Source: CAYPLH01 sp964411505 (lineage in GTDB: Bacteria > Bacillota > Clostridia > CAYPLH01 > DUMO01). From it: a stretch of 29,734 nt of DNA. Within the stretch, counting starts at the first letter, position 1, and each line of letters begins with the position of its first letter. A program made the position numbers and the translations under genes. The notes below the pieces were generated by a model that was given only the letters and a program-made list of their open reading frames with translations, was not told the DNA's origin and did not search any database. The DNA lies in assembly GCA_964411505.1 (NCBI GenBank), contig CAYPLH010000046.1, forward strand, positions 1 to 29,734, given 5' to 3'. Below, in pieces: positions 16,740-23,868 of this stretch.

Positions 16740-18416
16740 ATGAAAGAAGATTTGATCAAGGTGACTTTTTCGGAAAATGAAACATTAATTATTTCTGAAG
16801 AAACTAAATTATTCGAGCTGGCTCCTAAGTTCCAGCGAAACTTTAAGACAACCATTGTAGCTGCTAAGGTGGATAATGTTTTGCGGGAGCTTACCTACCC
16901 TTTAAACATAAGCAGCAATGTTGAGTTTATTGACCTGACTGATCCTGACGGAATGCTAGTATACTCAAGGAGTGTATGCTTCTTACTGATAAAAGCTTTC
17001 CATGATCTGTTCCCTGAAAAGGAAATACTTATTAGCCATTCAATAAGCAGAGGATTGTTTTGCGAAATGGAGGATAACACTTCCATGACACAGGAGGATG
17101 TTGTAAAAATAGAAGCCAGGATGAGGCAACTTGTAAAAGATAAGAGACCTTTTGTTAAGAAAACCCTTTCTCTTGATGAAGCTATGGAAATATTCAAAAA
17201 AATGAACCGAATGGATAGGTTCCATGTAATAGAGCATAGAAAAAAACCTTATGTAACCATATACAATTGTGATGGCTTTGAAGATTATTTTTATGGTTAT
17301 ATGGTACCTGATACAGGTTATTTGGATCTGTTTGCCCTAAAGCATTACCGGCACGGTCTTGTTCTACAGCTTCCCCAAAAAATAAACCCTGTTATTCTCC
17401 CTGAATATCAGCCTAATGATCGTGTATTCAACATACTTATTGAGAATAAGCGTTGGGAAAGTATCTTAGGAGTTGAAAATGTTGGTACCCTTAATGATAT
17501 AGTGGTTTCAGAAAAAATTCATGACCTTCTAAGAGTAAATGAAGCGTTGCATGAAAAGAAAATTGCCAACATTGCTGATATGATCACAAGCGAACTTCCC
17601 AAAAAACGTATTGTGCTGGTAGCTGGTCCTTCATCCTCTGGCAAAACAACCTTTTCCCAGAGGTTATCAATACAGCTTAGAGTCAATGGATTAAGACCGA
17701 TTATTATCTCTCTTGATGATTATTTTGTTGATCGTGAACATACACCAAAAGATGAAAATGGAGACTATGATTTTGAAGCATTTGAGGCACTTGATATCAA
17801 GTTATTTAATGAGCATCTCCTTGCACTTCTAAATGGAGAGCCTGTCAATATACCAATTTTCAACTTTCATACAGGCAATCGTAAAAAGGATGAGTGGAGA
17901 AGAATTACCATTGATGCTGATCATCCATTGATTATTGAAGGAATTCATGGACTAAATCCAAATCTTATATCTTCAGTTCCCGAAGAATACAGATTTAAAA
18001 TATACATCAGCCCAATGGCAGCACTGAATATAGATAATCACAACAGAATACCTACTACAGATATAAGGCTTTTAAGAAGAACTGTAAGAGATTTCCAGTT
18101 CAGGGGCAGCAGCGCATTAAATTCAATAGAACGCTGGCCATCAGTACGCCGAGGGGAAGAAAAAAATATCATGCCGTATCAGAATGAAGCTGATATAATG
18201 TTTAATTCTTCACTCATGTACGAGCTCGGCGTGTTAAAACCACTTGCTGAAACATTGCTTTCGCAGATAACGGCAGATTATCCCGAATATTCGGAAGCCA
18301 GAAGACTTATTGAGTTTTTAAGCTATTTTCTTCCTATAGATTCAAATGAAATTCCCTTTAATTCAATACTCAGAGAATTTATCGGTGGAAGCTGCTTTTA
18401 TGACGATCACAAGTGA
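16740..18416 (+). CDS. ThrRS-like N-terminal domains fused to uridine kinase domain (nucleoside kinase family)
   Basis: A 558-residue protein when started at ATG 16740; the GTG nine bases earlier overlaps the AGGAAGGTG ribosome site and is not the start. Residues 1-65 are a TGS-like domain and about 66-215 resemble the second, editing-type domain of threonyl-tRNA synthetase. The His-pair motif of the true editing site appears altered (YSRSVCF where a HSxxH pattern is expected). Residues about 288-500 are a P-loop kinase of the uridine kinase/phosphoribulokinase class: Walker A GPSSSGKT at 296-303 and SLDDYF at 324-329. The fusion is a known family in Clostridia and Thermotogales, usually annotated uridine kinase or nucleoside kinase; its substrate is not settled. 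It is a monocistronic gene ending at a clear terminator. Confidence 0.93.
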   Translation: MKEDLIKVTFSENETLIISEETKLFELAPKFQRNFKTTIVAAKVDNVLRELTYPLNISSNVEFIDLTDPDGMLVYSRSVCFLLIKAFHDLFPEKEILISHSISRGLFCEMEDNTSMTQEDVVKIEARMRQLVKDKRPFVKKTLSLDEAMEIFKKMNRMDRFHVIEHRKKPYVTIYNCDGFEDYFYGYMVPDTGYLDLFALKHYRHGLVLQLPQKINPVILPEYQPNDRVFNILIENKRWESILGVENVGTLNDIVVSEKIHDLLRVNEALHEKKIANIADMITSELPKKRIVLVAGPSSSGKTTFSQRLSIQLRVNGLRPIIISLDDYFVDREHTPKDENGDYDFEAFEALDIKLFNEHLLALLNGEPVNIPIFNFHTGNRKKDEWRRITIDADHPLIIEGIHGLNPNLISSVPEEYRFKIYISPMAALNIDNHNRIPTTDIRLLRRTVRDFQFRGSSALNSIERWPSVRRGEEKNIMPYQNEADIMFNSSLMYELGVLKPLAETLLSQITADYPEYSEARRLIEFLSYFLPIDSNEIPFNSILREFIGGSCFYDDHK

Positions 18417-18465
18417 CATCAACTAAAGCACACTAAAGCTCAGTAGTTTTACGGCTAAGTTTCTC

Positions 18466-18507
18466 AAAAAAAAAGGAAGCAAAGATGATATTCTTTCGCT
18501 TCCTTTT
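18466..18507 (+). terminator. Rho-independent terminator of the nucleoside-kinase-like gene
   Basis: GGAAGCAAAGA (18475-18485) pairs with TCTTTCGCTTCC (18492-18503) with one bulged C, a six-base loop, a preceding A-run and a following T-run. Confidence 0.85.
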
Positions 18508-18529
18508 AATATGTACATCCCAATTAGAG

Positions 18530-18547
18530 CCCCCGCAAGCGCGGGGG
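18530..18547. repeat. Isolated GC-rich hairpin, CRISPR-repeat-like in shape
   Basis: CCCCCGC (18530-18536), loop AAGC, GCGGGGG (18541-18547): seven G-C pairs in otherwise AT-rich DNA. Neither side has a T-run typical of a terminator. The stem and four-base loop recall type I-E CRISPR repeats, but there is a single copy, no spacer pattern and no cas gene. Confidence 0.7.
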
Positions 18548-18695
18548 TGTATTCATATCTGCACTATTTGCAGGTACAAAAATATTATCCCACCAAAATC
18601 AAATTTTATTATTAATTTTATATTGTAGAAAAATCTAAATATCAGACATTATCATAAGTGGATCATAAACATAAAAGTTTCGAAAAATTTTCCGG

Positions 18696-18725
18696 TTGAC
18701 TATCTGAGGCATTTGATGTTATAAT
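18696..18725 (+). promoter_or_regulatory. Strong promoter of the tRNA pair
   Basis: TTGACT (18696-18701), 18-base spacer, TATAAT (18720-18725), with an extended -10 TG at 18717-18718 region (TGTTATAAT). Transcription should start near 18732, about 60 bases before the first tRNA. Confidence 0.8.
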
Positions 18726-18791
18726 AATTTTTGTCGTTAAAAAGATTGTATGTTTTATTTAAGAGTTGCAAAATATTCAATCTTAAATAAT

Positions 18792-18867
18792 GGGCGCTTA
18801 GCTCAGCTGGGAGAGCACCTGCCTTACAAGCAGGGGGTCATAGGTTCGATCCCTATAGCGCCCACCA
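18792..18867 (+). tRNA. tRNA-Val (anticodon UAC)
   Basis: A full cloverleaf: acceptor GGGCGCT/AGCGCCC, D-arm GCTC...GAGC, anticodon stem CCTGC/GCAGG with loop CTTACAA giving anticodon TAC, T-arm with TTCGATC, discriminator A and encoded CCA (18865-18867). It is 76 bases long and followed after three bases by tRNA-Thr. Confidence 0.97.
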
Positions 18868-18870
18868 TAT

Positions 18871-18945
<75 letters not shown>

Positions 18946-18946
<1 letters not shown>

Positions 18947-18979
18947 AGGTCAGCTTAATTAATAAGCTGACCTTTTTTA
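18946..18979 (+). terminator. Terminator of the tRNA transcript
   Basis: Perfect 12-base arms, AAGGTCAGCTTA (18946-18957) and TAAGCTGACCTT (18963-18974), a five-base loop and a following T-run. It begins at the last base of tRNA-Thr. Confidence 0.93.
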
Positions 18980-19125
18980 TTGTCTAGGTAAGTAAACTTT
19001 CCTAGCTACTCTTACCCACCCTAGCATAAACCTACCTGTTATTTTAGTGGATAATATGCTGTACCCAAGACAGGTTCATCATTTATTGACATAATGATAT
19101 CTAATAATGAATTTTTAAATAAAAT

Positions 19126-19154
19126 TTGACATATTTAGCTGGCTTATATATAAT
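19126..19154 (+). promoter_or_regulatory. Perfect consensus promoter of the Tad pilus operon
   Basis: TTGACA at 19126-19131, a 17-base spacer, TATAAT at 19149-19154: six of six in both boxes with ideal spacing. Transcription would begin near 19161, about 31 bases before the TTG start of the first pilus gene. This also shows that the TTG at 19126 is the -35 box and not a start codon. Confidence 0.85.
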
Positions 19155-19175
19155 GTTAATACTTTCTAATTGTGT

Positions 19176-19183
19176 GGGGGGGG
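19176..19183 (+). repeat. Run of eight G forming the ribosome site of the first pilus gene
   Basis: Eight consecutive G in an AT-rich leader, between the promoter and the TTG at 19192 with eight bases of spacing after the last G. The run provides the Shine-Dalgarno pairing, and single-base changes in its length would alter spacing or strength. Confidence 0.75.
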
Positions 19184-19191
19184 ATACTTTT

Positions 19192-20298
19192 TTGTCAAGG
19201 TTAAATATGGTTATTGCGGATAGCGATATGGCCTATACCGAACGCTTATCTGCCTGGTTTATGAGTAACTACCCAAACAGGTTAAATCTTGAAATATATA
19301 CACAAAAGGAATTACTCTTGGATTGCCTTACCAATAATGAAATTTACCCAGATATCATCTTGATATCATCTAAACTTATGCCTTCAGACAAAAGTAGTCT
19401 TAGCTGTGAAACAGTCATTATATTGTGTGATAGTAGTACACCAAATGAATTTGAACAGTGTTATTGTATAAATAAGTATCAACCTGCTGATAAATTATTT
19501 AATCAAATAATAGACTATTATTATGAAATGCGTGAAGATGCAGTACACATTATCAGGGGTAACAGCAAAACGAGAATTATAAACATTTTCTCTCCCCAGG
19601 GGAACTCCGGAAAAACCACAATATCTGCTATTTTCGCTCGTGAACTTGCACGCCTTGGGTTTAAAACCTTATACATAAGTTTCAGGAGCATTAACTGCAC
19701 AAACATCCTTCCTCTTACCGAAAATACGCAGAACAATTTCTCAAAGCTAATATATTATATAAAACAAAATAGCAGCAACCTGAGCATAAAAATCAGCACT
19801 CTGGTATCTTATGATCAAGAAACATCACTATCTTACCTTTTAACACCTGACAGTTGCCTTGAGCTTGACGAACTTAACCCACAGGATATCTCCAAACTCC
19901 TTTTGGAAATTACCGCCTCGGGAATTTATGATTATATTGTTACTATTACTGATACTTCATTGACCCATAAAACTCTGACCCTTATGGAATGTGCCAATGT
20001 TGTATTGATACCAGCAATAGCATCCAGACATCTATTGGGCAGATTGAATTTTTTAGAAAAGGAAATAAAGAAAATTCGATTAACTTATCACCCTGAGATT
20101 TCAGATAACTTTTTGATTCTATTAAACAAATCTTTTGAGGATGTGGATACCACTATATACCCATACCCAGTTCTTGCATGTTTACCCAACCTCGAAAAGA
20201 TAGAAATGGAAAAACATATTGTAACAAGTAAACTTGAAGGCTATATAAAACCTGTTGTAACCAAACTTATTAGCTTAATGGATGCAGGAGATCTATAA
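19192..20298 (+). CDS. tadZ: TadZ/CpaE-like pilus assembly ATPase
   Basis: 368 residues from TTG 19192, chosen because the G-run ribosome site lies eight bases before it; ATG 19207 with AAGG is an alternative (363 residues). Residues about 3-110 resemble a response-regulator receiver fold (VIADSD near 7-12), the atypical receiver of TadZ/CpaE proteins. Residues about 127-340 are a MinD/ParA-like ATPase: SPQGNSGKTT at 134-143 has the P-loop but Gln136 stands where the deviant Walker A usually has its first Lys. TadZ places the Tad machine at a cell site. The gene overlaps tadA by one base (TAATG) and heads the operon. Confidence 0.87.
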   Translation: MSRLNMVIADSDMAYTERLSAWFMSNYPNRLNLEIYTQKELLLDCLTNNEIYPDIILISSKLMPSDKSSLSCETVIILCDSSTPNEFEQCYCINKYQPADKLFNQIIDYYYEMREDAVHIIRGNSKTRIINIFSPQGNSGKTTISAIFARELARLGFKTLYISFRSINCTNILPLTENTQNNFSKLIYYIKQNSSNLSIKISTLVSYDQETSLSYLLTPDSCLELDELNPQDISKLLLEITASGIYDYIVTITDTSLTHKTLTLMECANVVLIPAIASRHLLGRLNFLEKEIKKIRLTYHPEISDNFLILLNKSFEDVDTTIYPYPVLACLPNLEKIEMEKHIVTSKLEGYIKPVVTKLISLMDAGDL

Positions 20299-21581
20299 TG
20301 GACATACATATAATTACTGATGAGCTTAATAATAACATATCGCAAAACTTGGATGTGATGAAAGATTATTCTGATGACGATATTCTTCAGCTAATTGAGC
20401 AAACTGTCTTTGAAAAAGGCAGAGAAGTATACCTTAGCTCAGAAGATAAGCATAAGATTATTATTTCGATTTTTAACTCCAAAAGACGCCTTGATATAAT
20501 ACAACCTTTATTAGATGACGATTCTGTTACCGAGATTATGATCAACGGACCTGACGATATATTCATTGAAAGAAACGGTCATATCTACAAAACTGATCTT
20601 AGGTTCAGCCACGAAGACAAGCTGTACAATATTATCCAAAGTATAGTGTCAAAAGTAAACCGAACTGTAAATGAGTCTTCTCCAATTGTTGATGCCCGGC
20701 TTAAAGACGGCTCAAGAATAAGCATTGTTCTGCCACCAGCAGCGCTTAACGGTCCTGTACTTACAATTCGGAAGTTTCCCCAAAAGCCTTTAGCGATGGA
20801 AAACCTGATACAACTTAAAACTATTACCGACGAAGCGGCTGTGTTCCTTAACACTCTAGTTCGCGCCAAGTATAATATATTTATATGCGGAGGCACAGGA
20901 TCCGGCAAAACTACATTTCTAAATGCACTATCAAATTTCATACCCTGTGATGAAAGAATAATTACAATTGAAGACTCGGCGGAGCTTCAAATATCAGGTG
21001 TAAAAAACTTAGTTCGCCTAGAAACACGAAATCCTAACACCGAGGGAAAGGGTGAAATTAGCATTCGTGACCTGATACGTACGTCCCTTAGAATGAGACC
21101 TGATCGAATTATTGTTGGCGAAGTAAGAGGTGCCGAAGCCCTTGACATGCTGCAAGCAATGAACACAGGTCATGACGGTTCCCTATCCACAGGTCATGCA
21201 AATTCCAGCAGAGATATGTTATCAAGATTAGAAACAATGGTTTTAGTCGGCGCATTGCTGCCACTAGACGCAATAAGGCAGCAAATAGCCTCTGCCCTTG
21301 ATATAATAATTCAAATAGGCAAGCTACGAGACATGAGCAGAAAAGTTCTTGAAATTAGTGAAATAGTTGATTATAAAAATGGTGAAATAGTCCTAAACCC
21401 TCTTTTTGTCTTCAAAGAAAACGAGTTGTCTGAAAATGATGAAATCGAAATATTCTCCGATACAAAATCTTACTTCAAATCAGGTTCCGTCATAGGACAA
21501 CTTACAAAAACAAATAACAGCTTGCGCAACAACCTTAAACTTAAGATGGCTGGATTTTACTCTAAGGAGGGTCACCTATGA
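20298..21581 (+). CDS. tadA: TadA/CpaF pilus assembly ATPase
   Basis: A 427-residue type II/IV secretion ATPase of the CpaF subfamily. After an N-terminal alpha-helical part and a conserved DDDSVTEIMINGP stretch (72-84), the motor has Walker A GGTGSGKTT at 198-206, Asp box IEDSAEL at 224-230, Walker B RIIVGEVRG at 270-278 and His box TGHDGSLSTGHANS at 290-303. It drives pilin polymerisation from the cytoplasm against the TadB/TadC platform encoded next. It overlaps tadB by four bases. All catalytic motifs are intact. Confidence 0.97.
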   Translation: MDIHIITDELNNNISQNLDVMKDYSDDDILQLIEQTVFEKGREVYLSSEDKHKIIISIFNSKRRLDIIQPLLDDDSVTEIMINGPDDIFIERNGHIYKTDLRFSHEDKLYNIIQSIVSKVNRTVNESSPIVDARLKDGSRISIVLPPAALNGPVLTIRKFPQKPLAMENLIQLKTITDEAAVFLNTLVRAKYNIFICGGTGSGKTTFLNALSNFIPCDERIITIEDSAELQISGVKNLVRLETRNPNTEGKGEISIRDLIRTSLRMRPDRIIVGEVRGAEALDMLQAMNTGHDGSLSTGHANSSRDMLSRLETMVLVGALLPLDAIRQQIASALDIIIQIGKLRDMSRKVLEISEIVDYKNGEIVLNPLFVFKENELSENDEIEIFSDTKSYFKSGSVIGQLTKTNNSLRNNLKLKMAGFYSKEGHL

Positions 21582-22459
21582 TTATCATTGTAATAGTGAT
21601 TATCTGCGCAACAGCAGTAATTATTTTTAAGACTTCAAATATCGGTAAAAGCGTTAGGTTTGCACATTTGTCTTATCTTTTTGAACGCAAAAGAAAAAAC
21701 ACTACAAACAATGTGGCAAAAGTCAACTATAAAACTTACAGCTTTACATTCTGGGAGTATTTAAAGTATCTTGCTTTTGCATCCATTGTACTTTATCTTA
21801 TAGGTTACCTTTTTTTCAGGAACTCCTTCTTAAGCTTTGGCTTATGCCTGTTTTCTTTCTTATATCTCCCTGTTAAAAGGAAAATCATTATACTTAAGCA
21901 AAGGTCAGAGCTTGAGTTACAATTTAAAGATATGCTTCTATCTGTGTCCTCATCTTTATCGGCAGGTCGCTCAGCAGAGGGAGCCTTTAGCGACGCTCTA
22001 AACGAATTAAAGCTTCTTTATCCCTATGATAATTGCCCTATAATACAGGAACTACAAATAATCATCAGAAATATCAGTATAAATGAACCGCTTGAGAAAT
22101 CCCTCGCTGATTTTGCAGAGCGCTCTGGTATAGAAGACATAACAAGCTTCAGTGAAGTATTTTCAATATGTAAAAGCACAGGTGGTAATCTTGTAGAAAT
22201 AATACGAAATACTGCTTCTGTAATAAATCAGAAAATCGATATAAAAAACGAGATAGAAGTAATAATTGCTGAGAAAAAACTGAGTCAGAAAATTATGAGC
22301 ATGATGCCCTTTGGGTTGCTTTTGATGATATCATCAGGCTCTCCAGACTATATTTCACCACTTTTTAGCCCTAAGGGAAATGTTGTAATGGTCATAGTAC
22401 TATTATTATTAGCCATCTCCTACTTTTTAGGAGCAAAAATTATGGATATTGAAGTCTAA
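21578..22459 (+). CDS. tadB: TadB-like type II secretion F-domain protein
   Basis: A 293-residue membrane protein. An N-terminal helix (about 2-17), two more at about 60-100, a cytoplasmic four-helix T2SSF domain at about 105-230 (LLSVSSSLSAGRSAEGAF near 120-137; SICKSTGGNLVEII in the second half), and C-terminal helices at about 243-285. TadB and TadC form the inner-membrane platform on which TadA acts. The ATG is preceded by AAGGAGG and overlaps the tadA stop by four bases, so it is coupled. Confidence 0.93.
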   Translation: MIIIVIVIICATAVIIFKTSNIGKSVRFAHLSYLFERKRKNTTNNVAKVNYKTYSFTFWEYLKYLAFASIVLYLIGYLFFRNSFLSFGLCLFSFLYLPVKRKIIILKQRSELELQFKDMLLSVSSSLSAGRSAEGAFSDALNELKLLYPYDNCPIIQELQIIIRNISINEPLEKSLADFAERSGIEDITSFSEVFSICKSTGGNLVEIIRNTASVINQKIDIKNEIEVIIAEKKLSQKIMSMMPFGLLLMISSGSPDYISPLFSPKGNVVMVIVLLLLAISYFLGAKIMDIEV

Positions 22460-22487
22460 AGATTAGACAAAAGGAGGTTTTGAACAA

Positions 22488-23450
22488 TTGTATATACTTT
22501 TATCTGTTGAGATTTTGCTCACTGTCCTGCTTTTCTTTCTGGCAGGTAGAAGATATGATTCTCATATGAAGATACTATCTGAAAGCTTATTATACCCAAC
22601 GACAATTAACAAAAATTTAAATTATTATGGTAAAGCTGGTGAACAACACACTAAGAGTTTATCTGTCAAAACTATCTTTGCAAATGATAAAAGCTGTACT
22701 AGCATTATATTTCTTCCTATTGGTCTGCATTTTTTAAAATTAATAAATCATAAGTTTTCATCAAAATATGAAGGAAGGTTGGAGTTAAAACTGAAAAACC
22801 TTTCAGGTCCGGGACAGAGTCGCAAATTTCTTGAAATACACATGGCAAAAAAAATAAACATTCTTTTATTTACATCAATTTTCATTACTTTCGTTGCTAC
22901 TCAAATTAAAATTGATAAATTCTTTATTGTTTATTGGGCTGCTATTTTATTGCTACTGTTTTACATAACCGATAAACAGTTAGACAAACAGATAAAAGAA
23001 AGAAAACAAAAGATGCAGATTGAATTTCCCGAGTTCTTAAACAAGCTGGTGCTTTTAGTTGATGCAGGACTCTCTGTACAGGTAGCATTGAGAAAAATTA
23101 TCAGAGACAACAAAAAGATAAACCCTCTATATACCGAACTTGGTTATACTCTTAATGATATTAACTCCGGCAAATCAGAAGCTGAGGCTTTTGAGTTGTT
23201 CGCAAGACGCTGTTGTATTCATGAAATCACAGCTTTTACAGCTGCCTTACTCCAAAACATAAAAAAAGGTAACCGCGAGTTTGTACCCATCCTTAGGGTG
23301 CAAGCTGTTTCATGCTGGGAGAATAGAAAAAATATTGCCCGCAAACTTGGTGAAGAAGCCTCTACAAAGCTTGTTTTTCCCATGATTATTACCTTCATTG
23401 CTATTTTAATAATGGCAGTAACTCCGGCATTATTCCAAATAAACTTCTAA
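22488..23450 (+). CDS. tadC: TadC-like type II secretion F-domain protein
   Basis: A 320-residue membrane protein starting with TTG at 22488, ten bases after AAAGGAGG (22470-22477). Helices at about 2-18, 125-160 and 295-315 surround a T2SSF domain (about 175-290) with the typical FLNKLVLLVDAGLSVQVALRK pattern and a second KKGNREFVPIL block. It is the partner of TadB in the platform. It lies 28 bases after tadB and 55 bases before the pilin start. The distance to tadB and the sequence of the domain favour TadC over a second TadB copy. Confidence 0.92.
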   Translation: MYILLSVEILLTVLLFFLAGRRYDSHMKILSESLLYPTTINKNLNYYGKAGEQHTKSLSVKTIFANDKSCTSIIFLPIGLHFLKLINHKFSSKYEGRLELKLKNLSGPGQSRKFLEIHMAKKINILLFTSIFITFVATQIKIDKFFIVYWAAILLLLFYITDKQLDKQIKERKQKMQIEFPEFLNKLVLLVDAGLSVQVALRKIIRDNKKINPLYTELGYTLNDINSGKSEAEAFELFARRCCIHEITAFTAALLQNIKKGNREFVPILRVQAVSCWENRKNIARKLGEEASTKLVFPMIITFIAILIMAVTPALFQINF

Positions 23451-23505
23451 CCGGTAGGGACAACCATTAAAAAATATAAAATCAAAAATGAAAGGGGGGA
23501 TTCAT

Positions 23506-23721
23506 TTGACTGGACTTAAAAAATTGTTTAGAAAGCAGGATGGTATAGGCACTGTTGAAATAGTAATTATTATCGCTATTTTAATCGGTCTGGCATTAAT
23601 ATTCAGGACTCAGATTTATTCCTTTGTAAATCAGATTTTTGAAAAGATCTTTGGCGAAGCCGGTAATGTAATAAGTGCACCTACCGGCAGTGAAATGCAG
23701 CATAATGTAATTGGTCAATAA
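23506..23721 (+). CDS. Flp-type pilin precursor
   Basis: 71 residues from TTG 23506; the ATG at 23488 overlaps the AAAGGGGGGA ribosome site (23491-23500) and is probably not the start. A short basic leader KKLFRKQDG ends in Gly, followed by IGTVE and a hydrophobic helix VIIIAILIGLALIF. This is a class III prepilin signal: cleavage is predicted after Gly with Glu at position +5 of the mature protein. The mature pilin would be about 57 residues, in range for Flp pilins. It is the structural subunit of the Tad pilus, placed after tadC. A prepilin peptidase to cut it is not in the window. A weak hairpin terminator follows. Confidence 0.9.
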   Translation: MTGLKKLFRKQDGIGTVEIVIIIAILIGLALIFRTQIYSFVNQIFEKIFGEAGNVISAPTGSEMQHNVIGQ

Positions 23722-23737
23722 TTTGATTATCATCCAG

Positions 23738-23758
23738 AAAGTCACCAAGTGATTTTTT
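23738..23758 (+). terminator. Weak terminator or attenuator after the pilin gene
   Basis: AAAGTCAC (23738-23745) pairs with GTGATTTT (23749-23756) over a three-base loop CAA, with a T-run at the end. Farther out, ATCATCCAG (23729-23737) and CTGGATGAT (23804-23812) form a second, enclosing nine-base stem. It could lower expression of the downstream FHA gene relative to the pilin. Confidence 0.6.
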
Positions 23759-23868
23759 GATGAAATTCAGCTATTTTTAAGTTTTATGAGTCTTCTTAAA
23801 AAACTGGATGATCATAATGATTTAAAACTATGGAAGCAAACCGCTTTATTTTGCAGGGAGCGATTTAT

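Noticed and set aside
18526..18560. CRISPR array
   Set aside because: Only a single repeat-like hairpin; no second copy at a spacer distance on either side and no cas genes in the window.
19126..19191. Upstream TTG extension of the TadZ-like gene
   Set aside because: The TTG is the first three bases of a perfect -35 box and the stretch holds the -10 box; it precedes the transcription start.
23488..23505. ATG start of the pilin gene at 23488
   Set aside because: The ribosome site AAAGGGGGGA lies after this ATG and six bases before the TTG at 23506.
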